Part shown: positions 17,472-24,494 of the stretch, one piece after another | Position numbering within the stretch: the stretch's first letter is position 1 | Layout of the letters: every line of letters starts with the position of its first letter | Origin: Comamonadaceae bacterium | GTDB taxonomy: Bacteria; Pseudomonadota; Gammaproteobacteria; Burkholderiales; Burkholderiaceae_C | Direction of reading: 5' to 3' | Assembly: GCA_947451385.1 (NCBI GenBank) | Contig: CANFYZ010000010.1 | Span: forward strand, 1-60,987 | Length of the DNA stretch: 60,987 nucleotides | Made by a program: the position numbers and the translations under genes | Notes under the pieces: generated by a model | Told to the model about the DNA's origin: nothing | The model's database searches: none | Seen by the model: only the letters and a program-made list of their open reading frames with translations

Positions 17472-18005
17472 ATGGGTCAAAATACGGGGCCTTCCACTTT
17501 GACAGAAAAGCCCGCTTTGACCGAAGACACCCCATTGATGCAAGAACCCCGCGTTTGGCAAGACGAACAGTGGACGGCCCGGGTCATCAAAAATGAAGAC
17601 GACGACGGATGGGCTGTCGCCATGTTCAAAACCGGCCAGGTTGAGCCTGCGCTGGTCGGTCCTTGGACCATGGGTCGGGACAAAAAGAACCCCAAACCAC
17701 TCGACGGCAACGCCTTCATCACCCTGGTGAAAACAGCCAGCGAATTTGTGCGTCGGTCTGAACAACAACTTCATGCCAGTTTGCACCAGAGTTTGTCGGT
17801 GCCAGGCCCCTCGGGTCGGGTCACCGTTCTGCTGGACATTGAGCCCGATGACGAAAATCCCTCGGCCACCCTGCGTGCCCAAGATGAAGAGGGCGAATTG
17901 CTGGCGCAATTCAAAGTCGACCCGTCTTACAAACTCAGCCGCCAGACGGCCCAAGCCTGGGTCGATGGGGGATTGAAGTCGCCCCAACGTGCCTCACACA
18001 CCTGA
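17472..18005 (+). CDS. Conserved hypothetical protein, soluble
   Basis: The protein is about 177 residues, with a Thr/Pro-rich N-terminus of 20 residues followed by a compact domain. That domain contains QDEQWTARVIKNEDDDGWAVAMF, WTMGRDKKNPKPLDGNAFITLVKTASE and a C-terminal VTVLLDIEPDDENPSATL stretch. The function is not recognised. No signal peptide or membrane segment is visible. The ATG at 17472 follows GTGGGG; GTG at 17448 and ATG at 17538 are other in-frame choices, and the conserved part would fit the last. Its end overlaps the probable GTG start of the transporter gene by 17 bases, suggesting co-expression. Confidence 0.72.
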   Translation: MGQNTGPSTLTEKPALTEDTPLMQEPRVWQDEQWTARVIKNEDDDGWAVAMFKTGQVEPALVGPWTMGRDKKNPKPLDGNAFITLVKTASEFVRRSEQQLHASLHQSLSVPGPSGRVTVLLDIEPDDENPSATLRAQDEEGELLAQFKVDPSYKLSRQTAQAWVDGGLKSPQRASHT

Positions 18006-19182
18006 TTCAGAGCGGGTTGTGTCAGAACCTCATTCCTCGCTGCAGCCCTGGCAAGTCTTAACGGGCGGCATCTGCGGCTTGGTGTTGACCATTGGATTGG
18101 CACGCTTTGCCTACACCCCGTTGCTGCCGAGCATGCAGCTTCAAACCGGCTTGACCGATGCCGCTGCCGGCGGCCTGGCCGCCATCAATTACGCGGGTTA
18201 CATCACGGGTGCCTTGGCCACAGCTTGGATTGACGATGTGCGCTGGCGCCATCGCCTCTACAGCACCGGCTTGTGGCTGGCGATTTTGACCACAGCGGCC
18301 ATGGCCTTGAGCGATTGGATGCCCGCATGGGCCCTGTGGCGGTTTTTGGGCGGCTTGTGTGGTGCCGCGGGCATGTTGCTCGGCTCGGGGCTGGTTTTGG
18401 GCTGGTTGATGCGCCAAGGCCAACGCCCCGAACTGGGTATTTTTTTCATGGGCATTGGCCTCAGTATCCTGGTCACCGCGGTGGGGGCTTGGGCTTTGGC
18501 GCAGTGGTGGCCGTTGTGGTCGAGTCAGTGGTTGGCCTTGGCGGCGGTGGGATTGGTCTTTGCCATTCCCGCTTGGCGGTGGCGTCCACCGGTGCCGCCA
18601 CCGACGATCGCTCAAGCAGCAAGCGCTCCAAGTGTTTCGCGCCGTTGGCTCTGGACCATGGCCGCCAGTTATTTTGCGGCGGGCTGGGGTTTTGTCATCA
18701 GTGCCACTTTCATCGTGGCAATGGTGGAGCGCGAGCCCACGCTGGCCGGGCAGGGCAACTGGGCCTGGGCCTGGGTGGGGCTGGCGGCCTTGCCGGCGGT
18801 GTTCATCTGGGACCGGGTGGCGCGCCGGTGGGGCGATACCCGCGCTTTGCTGTTGGCGTTTGGGCTGCAAACCTGTGCCATCGTGTTGCCTGCGCTGTCC
18901 AACGCATGGGGTGTCGTCTTGCTGGGGGCGGTGGGTTATGGCGCGACCTTCATTGGCATCGTCAGCTTGACCTTGGCTTTGGTGGGACGGCGTTCACCAA
19001 ACAACCCGGGCAAGGCCATGGCGCGTCTGACCCTGAGTTATGGCCTGGCGCAGATCATTGCGCCCGTGGTCGCAGGCCAAATGGCCCAGCTCACGGGCAC
19101 CTTCCACGGCGCACTCTGGTTGACTGCCGCCGTGATGGCCACGGGCATGGCACTTTTGGCTACCTTGCCCGAAGAAGGCTGA
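17989..19182 (+). CDS. YbfB/YjiJ-family MFS transporter
   Basis: The 397-residue membrane protein has about 12 hydrophobic helices. The first carries GGICGLVLTIGLARFAYTPLLPSMQ, a pattern typical of the YbfB/YjiJ branch of the major facilitator superfamily, followed by GLAAINYAGYITGALA. The substrate is unknown; members are usually predicted drug or metabolite exporters. The chosen start is a GTG inside the upstream hypothetical gene; a GTG at 18019 would also retain all helices. It is convergent with the VOC-domain gene 12 bases downstream. Confidence 0.87.
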   Translation: MPHTPDSERVVSEPHSSLQPWQVLTGGICGLVLTIGLARFAYTPLLPSMQLQTGLTDAAAGGLAAINYAGYITGALATAWIDDVRWRHRLYSTGLWLAILTTAAMALSDWMPAWALWRFLGGLCGAAGMLLGSGLVLGWLMRQGQRPELGIFFMGIGLSILVTAVGAWALAQWWPLWSSQWLALAAVGLVFAIPAWRWRPPVPPPTIAQAASAPSVSRRWLWTMAASYFAAGWGFVISATFIVAMVEREPTLAGQGNWAWAWVGLAALPAVFIWDRVARRWGDTRALLLAFGLQTCAIVLPALSNAWGVVLLGAVGYGATFIGIVSLTLALVGRRSPNNPGKAMARLTLSYGLAQIIAPVVAGQMAQLTGTFHGALWLTAAVMATGMALLATLPEEG

Positions 19183-19194
19183 GATCGGGGCGTT

Positions 19195-19902
19195 TTACAG
19201 GCCCAGGCTTTGCAGTTCCACCAGACCTTTCGGGGTTTTCAAGGTGGCGGTGATGTTCGCCGGGCCAGGGCTAACGGTAACCTGTGTCAGGCCAATGGCC
19301 GCGTAGGCGGCTTCTAATTTGTCTGCGCTCGGGTGTTGCACCGCCAAGCTGTGCAAGCTCACGCCGGAGCGGGGCAGGCTGTTGCGCGGGTGCAAGCGCA
19401 GGGGGTCGGTGGCCTCCGGTTTGCCCCATTGAATCAGGCTGGGCAAGGTGCCATTGAACAGGCGCTGACCATCGGCCCGCACCGAAATTTGCCAATGCAA
19501 AACCCCTTTGGACGTGCGGCGGCTGGCATGCACCGCCGGCCCCCGGTCGATGGCTTGCATGCGCAGCGCCATGCGCGCCGCCAGCAAGTCGGTGGTGCTG
19601 GCCACAAAATGCAGCAAGCGCGGCGCTTGCGCCACGGCGGCCCGCACGGCCTCGTCGTCCATGTCAAACCAGCGCGTGGGTTGTTTCTTTTTCGGCCGCA
19701 CCGCCTGCGGGTTGATGGCGATGATTTCCAAATAAGCCAAGGGGTTGTCGGGGGTGGCAATCTTGAACAAGCGGTTGTGCGTGCCGTACAACTCGTGCTC
19801 GCCACCCGGCCCGGGGGTGATGCCCAAGACGTCCTCACACCACGCCACCCCGCGCGCCAGATCCGGGGCCATCACCACCAAATGATCGATTTCGGTTTTC
19901 AT
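19195..19902 (-). CDS. VOC/glyoxalase-like domain protein
   Basis: The protein is about 235 residues. The N-terminal MKTEIDHLVVMAPDLARGVAWCEDVLGITPGPGGEHELYGTHNRL is the classic first half of a vicinal oxygen chelate module (Glyoxalase_3-like), with a histidine as likely metal ligand. A Ser/Arg-rich second module and the motif SLHSLAVQHPSADKLEAAYAAIG follow. The enzymatic activity cannot be named. Two in-frame ATGs (19914 and 19902) are possible; the second fits the family start better. The gene is divergent from the SDR gene at 20060. Confidence 0.75.
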   Translation of the reverse strand: MKTEIDHLVVMAPDLARGVAWCEDVLGITPGPGGEHELYGTHNRLFKIATPDNPLAYLEIIAINPQAVRPKKKQPTRWFDMDDEAVRAAVAQAPRLLHFVASTTDLLAARMALRMQAIDRGPAVHASRRTSKGVLHWQISVRADGQRLFNGTLPSLIQWGKPEATDPLRLHPRNSLPRSGVSLHSLAVQHPSADKLEAAYAAIGLTQVTVSPGPANITATLKTPKGLVELQSLGL

Positions 19903-20059
19903 GGCCCCGACCATACCATTGCCCGGGGCCCGTCACGCGCTGCGGAATCAGCGGTTTTGGCGCTATGCCCAGGGTGACAGTTGGAACACGGTTTTTCAGT
20001 TGAAATCAGGTTCGCAGCGCGGGGATGCCTTCGTGCGCACCGATTCAAGGAGACCTGAC

Positions 20060-20824
20060 ATGAACCTGTTTGATCTGAGCGGCAAAGTGGCCATCATCAC
20101 CGGCTCGTCGCGTGGCATTGGCCGCGCCATTGCCGAGCGCATGGCCCAGCATGGTGCCAAGGTGGTGATTTCGTCGCGCAAAAAAGAAGCGTGTGACGCG
20201 GTGGCCGAGTCCATTCAGGCCCAATACGGGGCAGACAGCGCCATCGCCGTGGCGGCGAACATCTCGTCCAAAGAAGACCTGCAAAGTTTGGTGGACCAGA
20301 CCATGGCCCATTGGGGCAAGGTGGATGTGCTGGTGTGCAACGCTGCCAGTAACCCTTATTACGGCCCGCAAGCAGGCATTGCCGATGCCCAGTTCCGCAA
20401 GATTTTGGACAATAACATCGTGGCCAACCATTGGCTGATCAGCATGACGGCCCCGCAAATGGTGGAACGCAACGAGGGTTCGATCATCATCGTCTCCTCC
20501 ATCGGCGGGCTGCGCGGCTCCTCGGTGATCGGCGCTTATTGCATCAGCAAGGCCGCCGACATGCAGTTGGCGCGCAATTTGGCGGTGGAATACGGCCCAC
20601 ACAACATCCGGGTGAACTGCATTGCGCCAGGCTTGATCAAGACCGACTTTGCCCGTGCCCTGTGGGAAGACGAGGCCATGTTGGCGCAACGCACCGCGAC
20701 CACGCCTTTGCGCCGCATCGGCGAGCCCGATGAGATCGCCGGTGCGGCGGTGTTCTTGGCTTCGTCAGCCGGTTCGTTCATGACGGGGCAGAGCTTGGTG
20801 GTGGACGGCGGCGTCACCATTTGA
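20060..20824 (+). CDS. SDR-family NAD(P)-dependent oxidoreductase
   Basis: The 254-residue classical short-chain dehydrogenase is complete. The cofactor motif TGSSRGIG is at residues 14-21, CNAAS near 93, the catalytic Ser at 147 (IVSSIGG), and Tyr160 and Lys164 in AYCISKAADMQL, with VNCIAPG and a C-terminal TGQSLVVDGG. Unlike the SDR-fold protein at 9017-9811, it has the full catalytic set. AAGGAGA lies 8 bases before the ATG. The frame is open upstream to 19901, but this start is decisive. The substrate is unknown. It stands alone between divergent and convergent neighbours. Confidence 0.92.
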   Translation: MNLFDLSGKVAIITGSSRGIGRAIAERMAQHGAKVVISSRKKEACDAVAESIQAQYGADSAIAVAANISSKEDLQSLVDQTMAHWGKVDVLVCNAASNPYYGPQAGIADAQFRKILDNNIVANHWLISMTAPQMVERNEGSIIIVSSIGGLRGSSVIGAYCISKAADMQLARNLAVEYGPHNIRVNCIAPGLIKTDFARALWEDEAMLAQRTATTPLRRIGEPDEIAGAAVFLASSAGSFMTGQSLVVDGGVTI

Positions 20825-20844
20825 CGCGTTGACGCGTTGATGCG
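20821..20844. repeat. Three-copy 8-bp tandem repeat at the SDR stop codon
   Basis: TTGACGCG, TTGACGCG and TTGATGCG follow each other without gaps. The first unit contains the SDR stop codon TGA. It lies in the 40-bp gap between convergent genes and may be a slippage product. Confidence 0.7.
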
Positions 20845-20864
20845 CCTCTGGGCTCTCTGAAGGA

Positions 20865-21410
20865 TCAGCGGGCGTTGTCGGACTCGCCACGCTGGACCCG
20901 GCGGGCACCGGTGAAGCGCTTGTTCCAGTAGGCTTCACGCATATCGTCGACCCGAACGGAGGCGCCGGTGTGCGGCGAGTGGATGAATTTGCCGTCACCC
21001 ACATAAATGCCTACATGGCTGAAGGTGCGGCGCATGGTGTTGAAAAAAACCAGATCGCCTGGTTTGAGGTCGTTGCGCTCGATGGATTCGGTGGCTTTGG
21101 CTTGTTCATCGGCGCGGCGAGGCAGCACCAGGCCAATCGACTGCTCATACAGATGGCGGACGAAACCGCTGCAGTCAAAACCCGTGTTTTCGTTGGCGCC
21201 GCCTCGGCGGTAGGGCACGCCCAGCAGCCCCATGGCCTGCACCACCAAATCGGTGGCTTTGCCACTCATGGTCTGGCGTGCCTGGGAAAGATGTTCTCCC
21301 AACTGAGCCACCAGGCCTTTCTCCAAGGCCATGCGGTCGAGCTCGTCGTCGGACGGGGCTCCCCAGGCGGTTAAGCTGCTCCAAAGCAACAGGATCATAA
21401 AAAAACGCAT
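20865..21410 (-). CDS. NlpC/P60-family cell-wall endopeptidase
   Basis: The 181-residue exported hydrolase has an N-terminal signal peptide (FFMILLLWSSLTAWGA, cleavage after about residue 18), a short helical linker and the NlpC/P60 domain. The catalytic residues are C80 (TGFDCSGFV), H132 (SHVGIYVG) and H144 (FIHSP). It should cut peptide stems of peptidoglycan in the periplasm, between D-glutamate and the diamino acid in typical members. The ATG has no ribosome site, and a strong promoter upstream (21419-21447) would begin transcription about two bases before it. The mRNA may therefore be leaderless; an ATG four codons in is the other option. Confidence 0.9.
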   Translation of the reverse strand: MRFFMILLLWSSLTAWGAPSDDELDRMALEKGLVAQLGEHLSQARQTMSGKATDLVVQAMGLLGVPYRRGGANENTGFDCSGFVRHLYEQSIGLVLPRRADEQAKATESIERNDLKPGDLVFFNTMRRTFSHVGIYVGDGKFIHSPHTGASVRVDDMREAYWNKRFTGARRVQRGESDNAR

Positions 21411-21418
21411 AGCTTTTG

Positions 21419-21447
21419 ATAATAACTGGATACCACTGCGGCGTCAA
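21419..21447 (-). promoter_or_regulatory. Strong sigma-70 promoter for the NlpC/P60 gene
   Basis: On the minus strand TTGACG (21447-21442) is separated by exactly 17 bp from TATTAT (21424-21419). Each is within one mismatch of consensus. Transcription should start near 21412, only about two bases before the ATG at 21410. Confidence 0.65.
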
Positions 21448-21494
21448 TGAAGTTAAAGTTATCGTTAAGTTTATGCTTCTATCTTTATGAATTT

Positions 21495-21512
21495 ATTGAA
21501 TATTTTTTCAAT
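21495..21512. repeat. Inverted repeat in the AT-rich gap before the isochorismatase-like gene
   Basis: ATTGAA and TTCAAT flank a six-base TATTTT loop. It lies in the AT-rich intergenic region between the divergent NlpC/P60 and isochorismatase-like genes and could be an operator or a weak hairpin. No regulator gene is adjacent. Confidence 0.4.
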
Positions 21513-21581
21513 TCTAGAGTTTGTCGGTCTGGCGCATAAGCCTGCGACAATCAGGACTTCAATGACTCCTTGGATGGTGTG

Positions 21582-22184
21582 ATGCTTTTGGAATTGTCTG
21601 AATCCCAGTTGGTTTTGGTGGATTACCAAGCCCGTTTGTACCCAGCGCTGTTCGAAGCAGACAAGGTCTGGGCCAATGCCGCTCGGCTGGCGCAGCTGGG
21701 GCAGCGCTTGAAGGTCCCGGTCTGGGGCACAGCGCAAAACCCGTCGGGCCTGGGCGAGTTGGCCCCTGAAATCAGTGCCCATTGCAAGCAAGTGCTGGCC
21801 AAAATGCAATTCAGTGCCGTTGAAGAAGGACTGGGCGAATGGCTCAAACCCGAGCCGGAAGCGCCCAAGGGCAATGCGCGCAGCCTGCCGCGCCATTTGC
21901 AAAAGAGCCAAAATGCTGCGCCTGAGCGCAACACCATCGTCCTGGCCGGCTGCGAAGCCCATGTGTGTTTGTTGCAAACCGCCTTGGACTTGATCGAAGA
22001 CGAGTTCGATGTGTGGGTTGTGACCGACGCCTGTACGTCGCGCACCGAGCGCAACCGCGATGCGGCATTCGATCGCCTGGCCGGTGCGGGCGCGGAGCTG
22101 GTGACCACCGAAATGGTGGGCTTTGAATGGCTGCGCGGCGCCGAGCACCCGGAGTTCAAATTCTGGCAAGGGCTGATCAAGTAA
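21582..22184 (+). CDS. Isochorismatase-family cysteine hydrolase
   Basis: The 200-residue protein has the Asp-Lys-Cys triad of the family: D14 in LVDYQARL, K74 in AKMQFSA, and C129 in GCEAHVCLLQTALDL. Members hydrolyse amides (nicotinamide, N-carbamoyl amino acids, ureides) or isochorismate; the shape resembles the YcaC-like group, but the substrate cannot be named. The ATG at 21582 is preferred over an upstream TTG (21570). It is a single-gene unit divergent from the NlpC/P60 hydrolase. Confidence 0.87.
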   Translation: MLLELSESQLVLVDYQARLYPALFEADKVWANAARLAQLGQRLKVPVWGTAQNPSGLGELAPEISAHCKQVLAKMQFSAVEEGLGEWLKPEPEAPKGNARSLPRHLQKSQNAAPERNTIVLAGCEAHVCLLQTALDLIEDEFDVWVVTDACTSRTERNRDAAFDRLAGAGAELVTTEMVGFEWLRGAEHPEFKFWQGLIK

Positions 22185-22190
22185 GCCGTT

Positions 22191-22212
22191 GGCCTGAACT
22201 TGGCCTGAACTT
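22191..22212. repeat. Two-copy 11-bp tandem repeat downstream of the isochorismatase-like gene
   Basis: GGCCTGAACTT occurs twice in tandem, starting 6 bases after the stop codon. The rest of the 199-bp gap to prpE shows an inverted repeat CCTGG/CCAGG near 22330, an AT-rich stretch near 22305-22320, and the prpE ribosome site. Confidence 0.7.
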
Positions 22213-22383
22213 GACCAGAATCCGTCACCGCCCGGGAAGGGTGTTGCGGTTCCTCAGACCGGGCTTCTGACAGAGAAAAAAGTCAGTTTGTAGCAAGTCC
22301 GTCATGAATAATTATGAATTCAGAAGATCCTGGCCTTTCCAGGCTGGCGACACGGCACTGAATCATCTTTCGAGGAGACCTCC

Positions 22384-24282
22384 ATGGCCAGCTTTGCTGA
22401 CTTTCACGCGCGTTCGATCAACGACCGAGACGCTTTTTGGGCTGAACAAGCCAAGATGGTCGACTGGAAGGTGCCGCCGCAGCAGATTTGTGATTACAGC
22501 AACCCGCCATTTGCCAAATGGTTTGTCGGTGGGCAGACAAACCTCTGCCACAACGCGGTCGATCGCCACCTCCAAGACCGGGCCGATCAAGCTGCTTTGA
22601 TTTTTGTTTCAACCGAAACCGATCAGGAAAAAACCTACACCTACCGCGATCTGCACAGCGAGGTGCAGCGCATGGCCGCCATCTTGCAAGCGATGGGCGT
22701 GGTCAAGGGTGATCGGGTGCTGATTTATATGCCCATGATTGCCGAGGCCGCCTTCGCCATGTTGGCCTGCGTGCGCCTGGGGGCGATTCACTCGGTGGTG
22801 TTCGGCGGTTTCGCCTCCCACTCCTTGGCCACGCGGATCGAAGACGCTTCGCCCAAGGTGATTGTCAGTGCCGATGCGGGCTCGCGCGGTGGCAAGGGCG
22901 TGCCTTACAAGCCTTTGCTGGACGAGGCCATTCGTTTGTCGACACACAAGCCCCGCAGCGTGTTGATGGTGGACCGCCATTTGGCTGCCTTCGAGCCGGT
23001 CGCGGGCCGCGATGTGGACTACGCCACGGCACGGGCCAAGCACATGGACGCGGTCGTGCCCTGTGAATGGGTGGAGTCCACGCACCCCAGCTACACCTTG
23101 TACACCTCCGGCACCACCGGCAAGCCCAAGGGCGTGCAACGCGACACCGGGGGTTACACCGTGGCCCTGGCGTCCAGCATCCCGAACATTTTCCAGAGCC
23201 AACCCGGCGACACCTTTTTTTGCACCAGCGACATCGGTTGGGTGGTGGGGCACAGCTACATCATCTACGCCCCGCTGATTGGGGGCATGGCCACCATCAT
23301 GTACGAGGGTTTGCCGACCCGCCCGGACGGCGGCATCTGGTGGAGCCTGGTGGAAAAGTACAAGGTCAATGTGATGTTCAGCGCACCGACCGCCATTCGG
23401 GTGCTGAAAAAACAAGACCCCGCGCTGCTGACCAAATACGACTTGTCCAGCTTGAAAGCCCTGTTCCTGGCGGGCGAGCCTTTGGACGAGCCCACCGCCA
23501 AATGGATCTCAGAAGGCCTGAACGGCAAAGCCATCATCGACAACTATTGGCAGACCGAAACCGGCTGGCCGATCCTGACCATTTGCAACGGCATTGAAAA
23601 AGCCCCGAGCAAGTTCGGCTCACCCGGCAAGGCGGTGTATGGCTACAACGTCAAATTGGTGGACGACCAAACCGGTGAAGAACTGACCGGCGCGAACCAA
23701 AAAGGCGTGCTGACCATCGAGGGCCCTTTGCCGCCCGGCAACCTGCAAACCATTTGGGGGGACGACAAGCGTTTTGTCAGCACCTACTGGAACACGGTGC
23801 CGAACAAGCTGGTTTACAGCACCTTCGACTGGGCCGTGCGTGACGAAGACGGTTACTTTTTCATCTTGGGGCGTACCGATGACGTGATCAACGTGGCAGG
23901 TCATCGTTTGGGCACGCGCGAGATCGAAGAGAGCATCTCCAGCCATCCAAATATCGCCGAAGTGGCCGTGGTCGGTGTGGCCGATCAACTCAAAGGGCAG
24001 GTGGCCATGGCCTTTGCCATCGCCAAAGACACTTCGGGCCTGACCGACATGGCGGCGCGCCTGAAGCTGGAGGGTGAAGTCATGAAGGTGGTGGACTCGC
24101 AACTGGGTGCGGTGGCGCGACCTTCCAGGGTGCTGTTTGTCAGCGCCTTGCCCAAGACACGCAGCGGCAAATTGCTGCGACGGGCCATCCAGGCGGTGGC
24201 CGAAGGGCGTGACCCCGGCGACTTGACGACCATGGACGATCCGGCGGCTTTGCAGCAAATCGTCGATTTGATCAAAGCGTAA
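22384..24282 (+). CDS. prpE: Propionyl-CoA synthetase
   Basis: The 632-residue acyl-CoA synthetase belongs to the ANL superfamily. The P-loop-like YTSGTTGKPKGVQRDTGGY is near residue 240, the aromatic WQTETGWPI motif near 390, the hinge region GRTDDVINVAGHRLGTREIE near 495, and the catalytic lysine in KTRSGKLLRR near 600. GVQRDTGGY and the overall length fit PrpE rather than acetyl-CoA synthetase, so it should activate propionate (and acetate more slowly) to its CoA ester via an acyl-AMP. GAGGAG precedes the ATG. It is monocistronic, closed by a strong terminator, with no other prp gene nearby. Confidence 0.9.
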   Translation: MASFADFHARSINDRDAFWAEQAKMVDWKVPPQQICDYSNPPFAKWFVGGQTNLCHNAVDRHLQDRADQAALIFVSTETDQEKTYTYRDLHSEVQRMAAILQAMGVVKGDRVLIYMPMIAEAAFAMLACVRLGAIHSVVFGGFASHSLATRIEDASPKVIVSADAGSRGGKGVPYKPLLDEAIRLSTHKPRSVLMVDRHLAAFEPVAGRDVDYATARAKHMDAVVPCEWVESTHPSYTLYTSGTTGKPKGVQRDTGGYTVALASSIPNIFQSQPGDTFFCTSDIGWVVGHSYIIYAPLIGGMATIMYEGLPTRPDGGIWWSLVEKYKVNVMFSAPTAIRVLKKQDPALLTKYDLSSLKALFLAGEPLDEPTAKWISEGLNGKAIIDNYWQTETGWPILTICNGIEKAPSKFGSPGKAVYGYNVKLVDDQTGEELTGANQKGVLTIEGPLPPGNLQTIWGDDKRFVSTYWNTVPNKLVYSTFDWAVRDEDGYFFILGRTDDVINVAGHRLGTREIEESISSHPNIAEVAVVGVADQLKGQVAMAFAIAKDTSGLTDMAARLKLEGEVMKVVDSQLGAVARPSRVLFVSALPKTRSGKLLRRAIQAVAEGRDPGDLTTMDDPAALQQIVDLIKA

Positions 24283-24290
24283 AGCATCCA

Positions 24291-24317
24291 AGACCCCACT
24301 TCTGGGGTCTTTTTTTG
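24291..24317 (+). terminator. Rho-independent terminator of prpE
   Basis: AGACCCC and GGGGTCT form a 7-bp stem with a six-base loop, running into eight consecutive T residues. It begins 9 bases after the prpE stop and separates prpE from the odhA operon. Confidence 0.92.
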
Positions 24318-24462
24318 TGTATTTATCTTTTAGGGGCCTGTAAGTTAGATCGCGGAGAACCCATGGCACAATCCTGGATGTTACTAAGGCCCTTCCTTTG
24401 CCACAGTCGCATCCGCCAACCGGTTCAGCCGTGTCGCGGAAGGTATACATCAACCAACTAAT

Positions 24463-24479
24463 GTTTCCTTCAGGGAAAC
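24463..24479 (+). promoter_or_regulatory. Leader hairpin directly before the odhA ribosome-binding site
   Basis: GTTTCC (24463-24468) and GGAAAC (24474-24479) form a 6-bp stem with a TTCAG loop, ending one base before the GGAGGT ribosome site of odhA. It could tune ribosome access or RNA stability. No convincing -35/-10 pair was found in the rest of the 177-bp gap. Confidence 0.4.
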
Positions 24480-24494
24480 GGAGGTCAGCGAAAA

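Noticed and set aside
16857..17987. Minus-strand frame of 376 codons across the divergent monooxygenase/hypothetical gap
   Set aside because: It crosses a divergent promoter region and is in the wrong frame relative to the flavin motifs; the protein has no family pattern.
20865..21374. Plus-strand frame of 134 codons from 20970 opposite the NlpC/P60 gene
   Set aside because: The minus strand carries all catalytic motifs and a signal peptide; the plus frame has neither motifs nor ribosome site.
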